Origin: Azospirillum agricola
GTDB taxonomy: Bacteria > Pseudomonadota > Alphaproteobacteria > Azospirillales > Azospirillaceae
Assembly: GCF_017876095.1 (NCBI RefSeq)
Contig: NZ_JAGINM010000027.1
Coordinates: 20,715 to 84,714 of the forward strand
Direction of reading: 5' to 3'
Length of the DNA stretch: 64,000 nucleotides
Within the stretch, counting starts at the first letter, position 1. Each line of letters starts with the position of its first letter. The notes below the pieces were generated by a model, which did not search any database, was not told the DNA's origin, and saw only the letters and a list, made by a program, of their open reading frames with translations. The translations under genes and the position numbers were made by a program. Shown one piece after another: positions 45,733 through 54,281 of the stretch.

Positions 45733-45942
45733 ATGCAGCCGGCTGTGTTGTCAAGAGTCCTCGGTCCCATTGCGACGGCCGCAGCGGGAGCCGCTTCCAC
45801 TATCACCATAAGCGCCGGTTCGACCGTGATCACCATTACGGGTGCTGCGGCCACATGGGCAGCCGTCGCGACTGGCGTCGGCGCTGTCGCGGTCGGAACC
45901 GTCGCCTTGTGCATTTGGGCGAAGAAAATGAGCAAGGACTGA
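45733..45942 (+). CDS. small hydrophobic membrane protein, moron-like (69 aa)
   Basis: The best start is ATG 45733 with GGGGA upstream (ATG 45727 also in frame). It reads MQPAVLSRVLGPIATAAAGA, ASTITISAGSTVITITGAAA, TWAAVATGVGAVAVGTVALC and IWAKKMSKD: Ala/Gly/Val/Thr-rich, almost fully hydrophobic, with a basic C-terminus. An AT-rich upstream region has TATAAT (45637-45642), and a terminator follows at 46043. An independently transcribed gene between terminase and head genes is a typical moron. Could alter host membrane or act in exclusion. Confidence 0.6.
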   Translation: MQPAVLSRVLGPIATAAAGAASTITISAGSTVITITGAAATWAAVATGVGAVAVGTVALCIWAKKMSKD

Positions 45943-46042
45943 ACCTGATCACCGATGGCTGGCACTGTCACGCGCGTTTCGTCTTGCCCAGCTAAGATCA
46001 AGGTGGTACATAGGTTATGGTGGCTGTAATTGGCCGCTGAGC

Positions 46043-46073
46043 GAAGGCCGCTTCCGCAAGGATCGCGGCCTTC
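46043..46073. terminator. terminator before head genes
   Basis: GAAGGCCGC / GCGGCCTTC (9 bases) around a 13-base loop, followed by GTCGTTTTC. Isolates the moron-like gene from the head operon. Confidence 0.65.
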
Positions 46074-46126
46074 GTCGTTTTCAGGCGATCCGAAATCGCC
46101 GCTCTTCTCGAAAAGCGAGGCCATCC

Positions 46127-46345
46127 ATGGCCCTGTCTCAAGCCTTCCTGGACAAGCTCGTTCAGGCGTGGGCCACCGGTGCGCGCCGTGTCGAGTACAA
46201 CGGCGTGGTCACGGAGTTCATCAGCGGCACGGACCTGGAGCACCGCATCGCCACGACGGCGAATGCGCTCGGCGTCCCGAACCCGCTGGCCGCCGCTAGC
46301 CGGGCAGCGCGCGCTCCATCCATCCTCCTGCAGTTTCGCCGGTAG
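46127..46345 (+). CDS. gpW-like head-tail joining protein
   Basis: 72 residues (MALSQAFLDKLVQAWATGAR, RVEYNGVVTEFISGTDLEHR). The short helix, beta hairpin, helix layout and its position between terminase and portal match lambda gpW. It would join the portal and neck. Confidence 0.75.
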   Translation: MALSQAFLDKLVQAWATGARRVEYNGVVTEFISGTDLEHRIATTANALGVPNPLAAASRAARAPSILLQFRR

Positions 46346-46351
46346 GCAGCC

Positions 46352-47944
46352 ATGAAAGCGAACTGGCTTGATCGCGCCATCGGGGTGGTCTCCCCGCGGG
46401 CGCAGCTCCGACGTATGCGCGATCGGGCTGCGGTCGAGGTGCTGGCGCGCGCCTATGACGCAGCCAAGCCGGATCGGCGACGTGGTGGCCGCAGGCCGCC
46501 GAGCACTGGGGCAAATGCGGAGAGCTGGTCGTCGCTGCGCGTGCTCCGGGCGGCGTCTCGCGAGGCTATCCGAAACTCAGGGTACGCCCGGAAGGCCAAT
46601 CGGACCCTTGCCACCAAGCTGGTCGGCACCGGGATCACCCCCCGCGCCGCCACCGGCGACGAGAAGCTCGACAAGGAGATCAACGACGCCTTCGCCATCT
46701 GGTCGAAGGAGTGCGATGCGTCGGGGACCCACGACTATTTCGGCCTTCAGAAACTTGCCGCCTTGTCGTTCTTCGAAAATGGGGAGGCCTTGGCTCGCCG
46801 TCGTCGCCGGTTCAAGAGCGACGGCCTGCACGTGCCGTTGGAAATCCAGCTGCTCGAACCGGACCACCTGGATGAGCGCCGGAACGAGATCCTGAGCGAT
46901 GGGATGATCGTTCAAGGCATCCAGACCGGAAAGGGTCGTGAACGGCGCACCGCCTACTGGCTGTTCCCGTACCATCCTGGCGAAACGGTGGGCGGGTTGA
47001 CGCCGTTCAAATCGGAATCCGCCGCGGTTCCCGCGGCGGATATCGCTCATTTCTATGACAAGATCCGCATCGGTGCGCAGCGCGGCGTGCCGTGGCTGGT
47101 CGCGGTCCTGATCGCGCTGGAGGACATCGGCGATTACCGCATCAGCGAGCAGATGCGTAAGAAGCTGGAGGCGTGCTTCGTCGGCGCCGTGATCGGCGAT
47201 GATTCGTCAAATGCGGACCCGACCCTCGGGCCGCGTGCGCTCGACGCCGAAGGCAATCTGGTCGAGAGCGTTTCGCCCGGCATGTTGTTCCGTGCCACCG
47301 GCGCAAAGCAGGTCCAGTTCCACCAGCCGACCACGAACCCCGATTATCCAGGATACATGAAGTCCGAGCTGCGCGGGATCGCGGCCGGCGCCTGCATGAC
47401 CTACGAGCTGCTGACCTCGGACCTCAGCGACGTCAACTTCAGCAGCTATCGAGCGGGGCTGAACGATCTCCACGAGATGATCGGGCAGCTTCAGTGGCTC
47501 GACTTCATCCCAATGTTCTGCGAGCCAACGTGGAAGTGGTTCATCGACGCGGCCTTCCTCGCAGGTCGGATCAGCCGTCGCCACTACGGCGTGGAGTGGG
47601 AGCCGCCGAAGTTCGTCAGCGCCGACCCGCTGAAGGACTTTCTCGCCGATCTTGGCGAAGTGCGCGCCGGTTTCCAGGCCCCGCAACAGGCAATTGCGCG
47701 GCGCGGCTACAACCACCGCAAGGTTCTGGCGGACCACATCGCTTGGAAGACTGCGGTGGACGAAGTCGGGCTCGTCTTCGACATCGACGCCGCCAAGGTC
47801 ACCAAAACTGGCGCCGCGAACGGAATCGAAGCCGGAGGGACCGACCGCGCCATGCGCATCGCGCGCGTCGCCCTCGACATCCTTGAGGCCGAGGGAGATC
47901 CCGACGCCGCCACTCTCCGCGCCTTGATCAACGGGCGCGTCTAA
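46352..47944 (+). CDS. portal protein (lambda gpB family)
   Basis: 530 residues. The N-terminus (NWLDRAIGVVSPRAQLRRMR, DRAAVEVLARAYDAAKPDRR, LRAASREAIRNSGYARKANR, TLATKLVGTGITPR) is typical of lambda-type portal proteins. The core (HFYDKIRIGAQRGVPWLVAV, YPGYMKSELRGIAAGACMTY, ELLTSDLSDVNFSSYRAGLN) also matches. It forms the dodecameric DNA entry ring. The normal lambda portal is about 530 residues, so it is full length. Confidence 0.95.
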   Translation: MKANWLDRAIGVVSPRAQLRRMRDRAAVEVLARAYDAAKPDRRRGGRRPPSTGANAESWSSLRVLRAASREAIRNSGYARKANRTLATKLVGTGITPRAATGDEKLDKEINDAFAIWSKECDASGTHDYFGLQKLAALSFFENGEALARRRRRFKSDGLHVPLEIQLLEPDHLDERRNEILSDGMIVQGIQTGKGRERRTAYWLFPYHPGETVGGLTPFKSESAAVPAADIAHFYDKIRIGAQRGVPWLVAVLIALEDIGDYRISEQMRKKLEACFVGAVIGDDSSNADPTLGPRALDAEGNLVESVSPGMLFRATGAKQVQFHQPTTNPDYPGYMKSELRGIAAGACMTYELLTSDLSDVNFSSYRAGLNDLHEMIGQLQWLDFIPMFCEPTWKWFIDAAFLAGRISRRHYGVEWEPPKFVSADPLKDFLADLGEVRAGFQAPQQAIARRGYNHRKVLADHIAWKTAVDEVGLVFDIDAAKVTKTGAANGIEAGGTDRAMRIARVALDILEAEGDPDAATLRALINGRV

Positions 47945-47965
47945 CCTCAACCAGCGGAGACCTTT

Positions 47966-50122
47966 ATGTCGACACCGACCCATGGGGCGGCGCCGGGCGG
48001 TGCCGTGCCCGCGCAGCAGCGCGGGACCAAGGAGAACCCGATCGAGAGCCGCGCCGCGAGCCTGCAGCCGAGCACGTTCGATTCCGTCAACCGTACGGTG
48101 GATGTCGTCGCTTCCACCGGCGCCCGCGTCCGCCGGTACGATTGGTGGCGTGACGAATACTATGACGAGGTGCTGCTGGTCAGCCCCGACGCGGTCGACC
48201 TGACCCGCTTCGAGCAGGGGGCGGTGCCCGTGCTGAACTCCCATCAGCAGTGGGACCTGCGGAGCACGATCGGCACGACCCTGCCGGGCACCGCTCGATT
48301 CGAGGGCTCCGACCTCATCCTCACCGCCAAGATGTCCGCCCGGCAGGAGATCGCCGGCATCGTCCAGGATATCGCCGATGGGATCACGCGAAACGTCAGC
48401 GTCGGCTACAAGATCCTGGCGTACGAGGTCGATGAAACCACCAATCCGAAGACCCGCACGATCACGAAGTGGGAGCTTCTGGAGCTGTCGTTCGTGCCGG
48501 TCGGAGCGGATGGTGGCGCCGGCACACGCGCGCTGCCCACCGAGCCGCCTGATCAACGCTCGGCCGATCTGCCGGCCGGCACCAGTCCCAACACCCAGAC
48601 CATCAACCTGACGATCGACACGGCCGGAATGTCGGCTGCGCTCGAACAGGCCGTTTCCCGCGCAGTCGCCGCGCACCCCACCCAACCGGTCAGCAACGGA
48701 GAACGCACCATGGCCGATACCAACACCCCGGCGCCCGGCGTCAGCACGGATGCCCCCCAGCCCGGCACCGAGAGCCGCGCCGTTTCCCCGGCGGCTCCGC
48801 CGGCTGTCAACTCGGCCGCCGAGATCGAGGCCACGCGTGCGGCCGAATCCGCGCGCATCCAGGGCATTCGTGACATCGCTGTCGTCCGCAGCTTCGGGGT
48901 TTCCAACGAGGTGCTGGACGAGGCGATCCGGAGCGGCATGTCCATCGACGCCTTCCGCACCAAGGTCATGGACAGCCTTGCCCAGCGCGAGCAGGCCGAG
49001 CAACCCGAGACCCGCAGCAACATCACCGTCCTGCAGGACGAAGGCCAGACCCGGGCCGACGCGGCAGTGCGTGCGCTTCTGAACCGGTCCAATCCGAGCA
49101 AGTACAAGCTCGACGGCGCAGCGGTCGAGTACCGTGGCATCAAGCTGATCAACCTGGCGCGCGAGGTGCTGGAGTCCCACGGCACCAGGGTCCGTGGCAT
49201 GGCGGACAAGGAGATCGCCATCCGGGCACTGCAGACCACCTCGGATTTCCCGCACATCCTCAGCGGCGTCGCCAACACCAGCCTCCGCGCCGGCTACCAG
49301 ATGGCGCCGCGCACCTTCATGGCGTGGGCGCGCCAGACGATGGCGACGGACTTCAAGGACATGCATCAGGTCCAGTTCGGCGGCGGCGGCGTCCTGCCGA
49401 AGGTGGGCGAGCACGGCGAGTTCCAGCGCGGCAAGCTGTATGAGTCGAAGGAGTCGTTCCGCGTCGCGACCTATGGTGAGATCGTCGCCATCACCCGACA
49501 GGTGATCGTCAACGACCAACTCGACGCTCTGACGCGCATCCCGCAGGAGCACGGCTTCCGAGCCGCTGTGACGGAGAATTCGGTCGTCTACGGCGTCCTG
49601 CTCGCCAACCCCGTCATGTCCGACGGCAAGGCGCTGTTCCACGCCGGGCACGGCAACCTCGCCGCCAGCGGCACTGCGCTGTCCCTCGCCAGCCTCAGCG
49701 CCGGTCGGAGCTCCATGCGGAAGGTCAAGGCGCTCGACGGCAAGACCATCATCAACGCGCAGCCCGCCATCCTGCTGGTGCCGGCGGCGCTGGAGACCAA
49801 AGCGGAACAGCTGATCGTGACCCGCAGCATGGTGGCGGCGACCGCGGGCGAGCAGATCCCCGAATTCTTCCGCAGCCTGGAGCCGGTGGTCGAGCCCCTG
49901 CTCGACGCGGACAGCCAGACCGCGCACTACCTGTTCACCGACCCGGCGTCGCCAACCGGCTCCATCACCTATGCCTATCTGGAAGGCGAAGAGGGCGTTT
50001 ACACCGAGGAGCGGATCGGCTTCGACGTCGATGGCATGGAGATCAAGGTCCGCCATGATTTCGGTGCAGGGGTGATGGACTACCGGGGCGTCTACAAGGA
50101 TCCGGGGGCGGCGCCGGCCTGA
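47966..50122 (+). CDS. prohead protease / major capsid fusion protein
   Basis: 718 residues. Residues about 25-200 (TFDSVNRTVDVVASTGARVR, VPVLNSHQQWDLRSTIGTTL, GITRNVSVGYKILAY, WELLELSFVPVGADGGA) match S78 prohead proteases, with the catalytic His in NSH and Ser in NVSVGY. A low-complexity scaffold-like linker (about 205-300) follows, then from about 370 to the end a Mu gpT-type major head protein (LREGYQM-type core, FGGGGVLPKVGEHGEFQRGK, IVAITRQVIVNDQLDALTRI, NPVMSDGKALFHAGHGNLA). The protease must cut itself free. Such fusions are known but uncommon. Confidence 0.92.
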   Translation: MSTPTHGAAPGGAVPAQQRGTKENPIESRAASLQPSTFDSVNRTVDVVASTGARVRRYDWWRDEYYDEVLLVSPDAVDLTRFEQGAVPVLNSHQQWDLRSTIGTTLPGTARFEGSDLILTAKMSARQEIAGIVQDIADGITRNVSVGYKILAYEVDETTNPKTRTITKWELLELSFVPVGADGGAGTRALPTEPPDQRSADLPAGTSPNTQTINLTIDTAGMSAALEQAVSRAVAAHPTQPVSNGERTMADTNTPAPGVSTDAPQPGTESRAVSPAAPPAVNSAAEIEATRAAESARIQGIRDIAVVRSFGVSNEVLDEAIRSGMSIDAFRTKVMDSLAQREQAEQPETRSNITVLQDEGQTRADAAVRALLNRSNPSKYKLDGAAVEYRGIKLINLAREVLESHGTRVRGMADKEIAIRALQTTSDFPHILSGVANTSLRAGYQMAPRTFMAWARQTMATDFKDMHQVQFGGGGVLPKVGEHGEFQRGKLYESKESFRVATYGEIVAITRQVIVNDQLDALTRIPQEHGFRAAVTENSVVYGVLLANPVMSDGKALFHAGHGNLAASGTALSLASLSAGRSSMRKVKALDGKTIINAQPAILLVPAALETKAEQLIVTRSMVAATAGEQIPEFFRSLEPVVEPLLDADSQTAHYLFTDPASPTGSITYAYLEGEEGVYTEERIGFDVDGMEIKVRHDFGAGVMDYRGVYKDPGAAPA

Positions 50123-50197
50123 TCGGCAGGGCTCGATTCGGACAGATAGAGGGCGGCCACGCAGCCGCCCTCGTGCATTTCAGAGAGGATTTCCGTC

Positions 50198-50530
50198 ATG
50201 CGTAACTTCATCATGCCCGGCAACGCGCTCTCGCTCATCGCTCCCTATCTCGTCAACTCCGGGGACGGCCTGCTCGTCGGCTCCATCTTCGGCGTCGCGG
50301 CTTGCGCCGCAGCCAGCGGGGCGGAGGTCCAGGTTTCCGTCACCGGTGTCTACGAGCTGCCGAAGGCGAGTGCGCAGGCCTGGGCTCTCGGCGCCAAGGT
50401 CTACTGGGACAACACCAACAAGCTCTGCACCACGGCGTCCAGCGGCAACACCCTGATCGGCGCCGCGACTGCGGTGGCGGCCAATCCGTCCTCCACCGGC
50501 ATCGTCCGGCTGAACGGCGCGGTGTCCTGA
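50198..50530 (+). CDS. DUF2190 capsid decoration protein
   Basis: 110 residues (MRNFIMPGNALSLIAPYLVN, SGDGLLVGSIFGVAACAAAS, GVYELPKASAQAWALGAKVY, WDNTNKLCTTASSGNTLIGA). The G-x-x-V-G-x-I-F-G-V-A and G-V-x-x-L-P-K-A signatures are those of DUF2190 proteins, which decorate capsids. Position right after the capsid gene fits. Confidence 0.92.
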   Translation: MRNFIMPGNALSLIAPYLVNSGDGLLVGSIFGVAACAAASGAEVQVSVTGVYELPKASAQAWALGAKVYWDNTNKLCTTASSGNTLIGAATAVAANPSSTGIVRLNGAVS

Positions 50531-51114
50531 TGCTGTGGACGGTGCCGAGGATGTGGGGTGGCGAAACCGTCTTCATCCTCGGCGCCGGCCCCAGCCTGCG
50601 GAGTTTCGACCGATCCCTTCTTCTCGGCCGCCGGGTAATGGTCATCAATTACGCCGAGATATTCCCGGCCGCTGACTTCCTGATCGCGACCGACGCGAAC
50701 CCGGCCCTTCCATCCCTTCCAGGCCGTAGCGTGACCCTGTCGACCACGACTGACGGCCGCTGGCATCGCCTGTGGGACACGGGCCCGGACGGCATCGAGA
50801 CTGAGTGTCCTTCCTGCGCACGGGGGCGCCGTACCTCCTTGCAACTTGCCCTCAACGTCGCTGTGCATCTCGGCTGCGCCAGGGCGATCCTGCTCGGTGC
50901 TGACATGGCGACGGCGGATGATGGGGCGACCCATTGGGATGGTCGGGCCGATCCACGCTATGCCGACGGCGCCATGGTGCGTGACGTCTATCTGCCTGCC
51001 CTTGCCAGCACCGTCGAACCGCTCGCGGCGATCGGGCTGGAGGTGATCAACGCCACGCCCGGCTCCATGCTGCCGTTCTGGCCCGTTGTGCCGATCGGCG
51101 ACGTGATCGCTTGA
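50530..51114 (+). CDS. DUF115/MptE-like phage protein
   Basis: 194 residues from ATG 50530 (TGATG overlap). GGETVFILGAGPSLRSFDRS, LLLGRRVMVINYAEIFPAAD, FLIATDANPALPS and ALNVAVHLGCARAILLGADM show the G-x-G-P-S-L and LGAD motifs of the DUF115/MptE-like Rossmann fold. In phages it is found near capsid genes without known role; may bind a nucleotide. Confidence 0.75.
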   Translation: MLWTVPRMWGGETVFILGAGPSLRSFDRSLLLGRRVMVINYAEIFPAADFLIATDANPALPSLPGRSVTLSTTTDGRWHRLWDTGPDGIETECPSCARGRRTSLQLALNVAVHLGCARAILLGADMATADDGATHWDGRADPRYADGAMVRDVYLPALASTVEPLAAIGLEVINATPGSMLPFWPVVPIGDVIA

Positions 51115-51131
51115 CGGCACGCGCCGCAGCC

Positions 51132-51233
51132 ATGCCCAGCCAAGATCGCGCCTTCATGATTCTCTGGGGCCTTGCAGCTCTTCTGATGCTGCCCGTCATC
51201 CTCTCCATCCCTTCCATCCTTGCGCAGCTTTAG
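51132..51233 (+). CDS. 33-residue single-span membrane peptide
   Basis: ATG 51132 (or TTG 51111, overlapping the previous stop). MPSQDRAFMILWGLAALLML, PVILSIPSILAQL: one hydrophobic helix. Small, no clear ribosome site for the ATG but coupled if TTG is used. Unknown. Confidence 0.45.
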   Translation: MPSQDRAFMILWGLAALLMLPVILSIPSILAQL

Positions 51234-51241
51234 GAGATCGC

Positions 51242-52591
51242 ATGCCGATCAAGCCCCTTGCTGACGAATGGCTCCTGGAAGCCCTGCGCCTCCTGGACCT
51301 TCATGGAATCTCCCGAACGGCGGCGCCTCATGCCACCAAGCTCAATCTGCGAGGCGATGTCCTCGGCATCGGCGTGCCGAAGAGCACGTTCGAGGGGCGC
51401 ATCAAGGAAGCCCGCCGACGCATCGAGGCTGGATCGCTCGCCTATCAGCGGGAGAAGCCGCGCGTTCGCGTGAAGGCCGCAACGGAGAATGGCGCGATGC
51501 GTGATGGGTCGCCACCGGCAGAGGCGGTGACGGATCGGGAGCGTGTGCAGTTCCAGGACCGGATTCGTGATCTGGAGGCGAAGCTCCGGCAAGCCTACCG
51601 GGAGGATCTCGACACGGAGAAGGTCCGCACCTCAATCCTTGGACTGACCGCGGACACGCCCGAGCCGCCGGCATGGCTGGTGGATGAGCGCACCGGCGGC
51701 AGCGCGCCAGGCGTACCGGTCACCATCTGGTCCGACTGGCACTTTGGGGAAGTGGTCCGCGCTGTCGAGGTCGGGGGCGTCAACGAGTTCAACATCGCCG
51801 TTGCGACGGAGCGGGTCCGGCGTCTGGTTGAGCGCACCATAGACCTGTGCTTCTCGCACATGGTTCGGCCGGAATACCCTGGCATCGTCGTCTGCCTGGG
51901 CGGCGACCTGATCTCCGGCGATATCCACGAGGAACTCGCCGTCTCCAACGAGTTGATGACGGCGCCGACACTGCTGGAATTGCAGGGCGTGCTGATCTGG
52001 GCCCTGACGCAGATGGCCGACCGGTTCGGTCGGGTCTTCGTCCCCTGCGTTGTCGGCAACCATGGCCGCATGACGCACAAGCCGCGAGCCAAGGGCCGTG
52101 TCCACACCTCCTTCGAATGGCTGCTCTACTGCCAACTGGAGCGGCACTTCCAAGGCGACAGCCGGATCCAGTTTCAGATCCCCGGCGAGGCCGACGCGCA
52201 TTTCCGGGTCTACGGGCACCGTTACATGCTGACCCACGGCGACAGCCTGGGAGTGCGCGGTGGCGACGGAATCATCGGGCTGCTCGGGCCCGTCACCCGC
52301 GGGACCATCAAGCTGCGCAACAGCGAGGCGCAGATCGGCCGCGACTTCGACACTGTGGTGATGGGCCATTGGCACCAGTATCTGCCGATGTCGGGCTGCA
52401 TCGTCAACGGCGCGCTTAAAGGATACGACGAATACGCCCGCCTGTTCCTGCGCGCCCGCTACCAGGAACCGATCCAGGCCCTGTGGTTCACCCACCCCAC
52501 CCGTGGCGTCACTTTCCAGGTGCCCGTCTATCTCGACGAGACCCGCCGTGCCTCGTCGGAGGAATGGCTGGCCTGGAGGGCCTCGGCATGA
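51242..52591 (+). CDS. calcineurin-like phosphoesterase domain protein
   Basis: 449 residues. The N-terminal 150 residues are a helical HTH-like part (LLEALRLLDLHGISRTAAPH). Residues from about 160 hold IWSDWHFGEVVR (D-x-H), VCLGGDLISGDIHEE (GD), VVGNHGRMTHK (GNH), MLTHGDSLG (H) and VMGHWHQYLPM (GHxH), the five metallophosphoesterase motifs. Substrate unknown; phage members act on nucleic acid or dinucleotides. It belongs to a small nucleotide-metabolism insert in the head-tail region. Confidence 0.9.
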   Translation: MPIKPLADEWLLEALRLLDLHGISRTAAPHATKLNLRGDVLGIGVPKSTFEGRIKEARRRIEAGSLAYQREKPRVRVKAATENGAMRDGSPPAEAVTDRERVQFQDRIRDLEAKLRQAYREDLDTEKVRTSILGLTADTPEPPAWLVDERTGGSAPGVPVTIWSDWHFGEVVRAVEVGGVNEFNIAVATERVRRLVERTIDLCFSHMVRPEYPGIVVCLGGDLISGDIHEELAVSNELMTAPTLLELQGVLIWALTQMADRFGRVFVPCVVGNHGRMTHKPRAKGRVHTSFEWLLYCQLERHFQGDSRIQFQIPGEADAHFRVYGHRYMLTHGDSLGVRGGDGIIGLLGPVTRGTIKLRNSEAQIGRDFDTVVMGHWHQYLPMSGCIVNGALKGYDEYARLFLRARYQEPIQALWFTHPTRGVTFQVPVYLDETRRASSEEWLAWRASA

Positions 52592-52989
52592 GCTTCTGGT
52601 ATTTGGCCACGCCGTACAGCCAGTTCGCGGGTGGAATCGCAGCGGCGTTTCGCGCCGCCTGCGATCAGGCTGCTGTTCTGGTGAAGGCCGGCATTCCAGT
52701 CTTCGCGCCGATCGTCCACACGCATCCTATCGCCATTCTCGGCGGGTTAGATCCGCGTGATCATGGCATCTGGTTGCCGGCCGACGCGCCGTTCATGGCC
52801 GCCGCGCGAGGCCTGATCGTCTGCAAGCTTCCCGGCTGGACGGAGAGCTTCGGCATCGCCGAGGAAATCAAGGCGTTCCAAGCGATGGTGAAGCCCATCG
52901 TCTACATGCAGCCCGGCGACGTGCCGGCACCGCTGCGGGTCGGGCCCGACATCCTGATCGAAACCACGCGCCCACTGGAGATGCTCTGA
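52588..52989 (+). CDS. DUF1937 protein (nucleoside deoxyribosyltransferase-like)
   Basis: 133 residues from ATG 52588. SFWYLATPYSQFAGGIAAAF, RAACDQAAVLVKAGIPVFAP, IVHTHPIAILGG and LPADAPFMAAARGLIVCKLP, GWTESFGIAEEIKAFQ match DUF1937, related to nucleoside 2-deoxyribosyltransferases. A role in nucleotide salvage is inferred. Overlaps both neighbours (ATGA, TGATG). Confidence 0.9.
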   Translation: MSFWYLATPYSQFAGGIAAAFRAACDQAAVLVKAGIPVFAPIVHTHPIAILGGLDPRDHGIWLPADAPFMAAARGLIVCKLPGWTESFGIAEEIKAFQAMVKPIVYMQPGDVPAPLRVGPDILIETTRPLEML

Positions 52990-53588
52990 TGCGATCGTTG
53001 GTGCTTGGCCTGTCCGGTCTGGCCGGATCCGGCAAGTCGACCGTCGCCAATCGGCTGGTAGAGCGGTGGGGATTTCGTCGCGAGAAATTTTCCGGGCCCC
53101 TGAAGGACATGATGCGGGGGCTGGGACTGACGGAGCGCGAGATCGAGGGCGACCGAAAGGAACAGCCTTGCGACCTGCTGTGCGGCGCCACACCACGCTG
53201 GGCCATGCAGGCTCTGGGAACCGAGTGGGGCAGGGTGCAGATTCACCCGGATCTCTGGGTCTCAGCATGGGCCAAGCGGGCAGGGCAGGGGCTCGTCGTC
53301 GCCGACGACGTGCGCTTTGTGAACGAATGCTCCGCTGTGCGCGCCCTCGGCGGGTTCGTGATCCGCGTCGAGCGTCCAGGCATTGTCAGCGGCGTGCATC
53401 TGTCCGAACAGGAAATGTCCCGGATCGGCCCGGACTGCACGTTCCAGAACGATGGTTCGATCGCTGACCTGATCGCTGCTACCGATGCTCTCGCTGAAGC
53501 ATTCCTCGCCCCGCCGCCTTCCGAGGTTGGGCGCTACGCAGAACTTGCAACGCAGCAACCGGCGCGGCCGGCAACGCTGGGGGATTGA
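52989..53588 (+). CDS. deoxynucleoside monophosphate kinase-like P-loop protein
   Basis: 199 residues. Walker A GLAGSGKST at about 9-17, then FSGPLKDMMRGLGLTEREIE, GDRKEQPCDLLCGATPRWAM, QALGTEWGRVQIHPDLWVSA, DDVRFVNECSAVRALGGFVI and IRVERPG, a pattern typical of phage dNMP kinases. It would raise dNTP supply. Part of the nucleotide-metabolism insert. Confidence 0.9.
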   Translation: MRSLVLGLSGLAGSGKSTVANRLVERWGFRREKFSGPLKDMMRGLGLTEREIEGDRKEQPCDLLCGATPRWAMQALGTEWGRVQIHPDLWVSAWAKRAGQGLVVADDVRFVNECSAVRALGGFVIRVERPGIVSGVHLSEQEMSRIGPDCTFQNDGSIADLIAATDALAEAFLAPPPSEVGRYAELATQQPARPATLGD

Positions 53589-53593
53589 CCGCC

Positions 53594-54139
53594 ATGCACA
53601 TTGCAGCCCGCATCTCGCTCGCGTTGACCGCGGTCTCCGGCGTGCTGGTGGCCGCCTCAGGCCGCGCCGAGCAAGCCGGTGGTGAGGTCGAGAAGATCGA
53701 CACATTCCTGGCCGCTTTCGTCTATTTGATCCGGGCGATGCAGGCCGGCGGACCGTGGGTCTTGGCGCTCGGACTTCTCTGCATTGGGGCGAACATCGCC
53801 TGGCTCATTTACTGGTCGCCGCAAATCGCCCGGCCAATCGGCGCGGCCATCTCCATGGCCAGGGGAGGGCGTTCGGAGCGTGAAGATCAACTGGAACAGG
53901 AGCTGGTGGAGGCGCGTCGGGAGATCTCCAACTTGCGCGGTCAGATGAAGATTCTGGAGGATCGGGATGAGGAGCTGCGTCGGGGAGTGGGGGCACTCGT
54001 CGAAGTTCTGGAGGGGCAGCTCAAGCGGTCGGGCATGGACACCGGCCTCCTCGACCTTGTTCGGCAGACGCTGATGCATGATTCCGCCCCGCCGCGGCTG
54101 GATCCCGTGTCCGGCTCAGTTCAAGTTGCGCATCCGTAG
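53594..54139 (+). CDS. membrane-anchored coiled-coil protein (181 aa)
   Basis: ATG 53594 (TTG 53585 overlaps the previous gene). The N-terminal segment AARISLALTAVSGVLVAASG is a signal or anchor helix. A second hydrophobic helix GGPWVLALGLLCIGANIAWL follows at about 60-80, then a long coiled coil (QLEQELVEARREISNLRGQM, KILEDRDEELRRGV). Layout resembles phage envelope-lysis or tail-associated membrane proteins; could be an i-spanin-like protein, unproven. A terminator follows. Confidence 0.58.
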   Translation: MHIAARISLALTAVSGVLVAASGRAEQAGGEVEKIDTFLAAFVYLIRAMQAGGPWVLALGLLCIGANIAWLIYWSPQIARPIGAAISMARGGRSEREDQLEQELVEARREISNLRGQMKILEDRDEELRRGVGALVEVLEGQLKRSGMDTGLLDLVRQTLMHDSAPPRLDPVSGSVQVAHP

Positions 54140-54235
54140 GCGCTATGCTAGGGTTGCTATGGTGCCGAGTAGTGCGGGTGCACGTTACATGATGCCCTGA
54201 GCCCCTCAGCGACCTTCCAGTATCTGTCTCATAGG

Positions 54236-54266
54236 CGGCGCTCCGGATTCCGGCGCGCCGTTTTTG
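54236..54266 (+). terminator. rho-independent terminator
   Basis: CGGCG.CCGG / CCGG.CGCCG stem followed by TTTTTG. The clearest intrinsic terminator of the window; separates the nucleotide-metabolism genes from the neck/tail genes. Confidence 0.85.
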
Positions 54267-54281
54267 TTTGCGGGGGTCGCA

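Noticed and set aside
47207..50056. A 949-codon leftward open frame antisense to portal and capsid
   Set aside because: It is a GC-rich shadow of the confirmed rightward genes: its translation is Arg/His/Gly/Asp-rich without domains.
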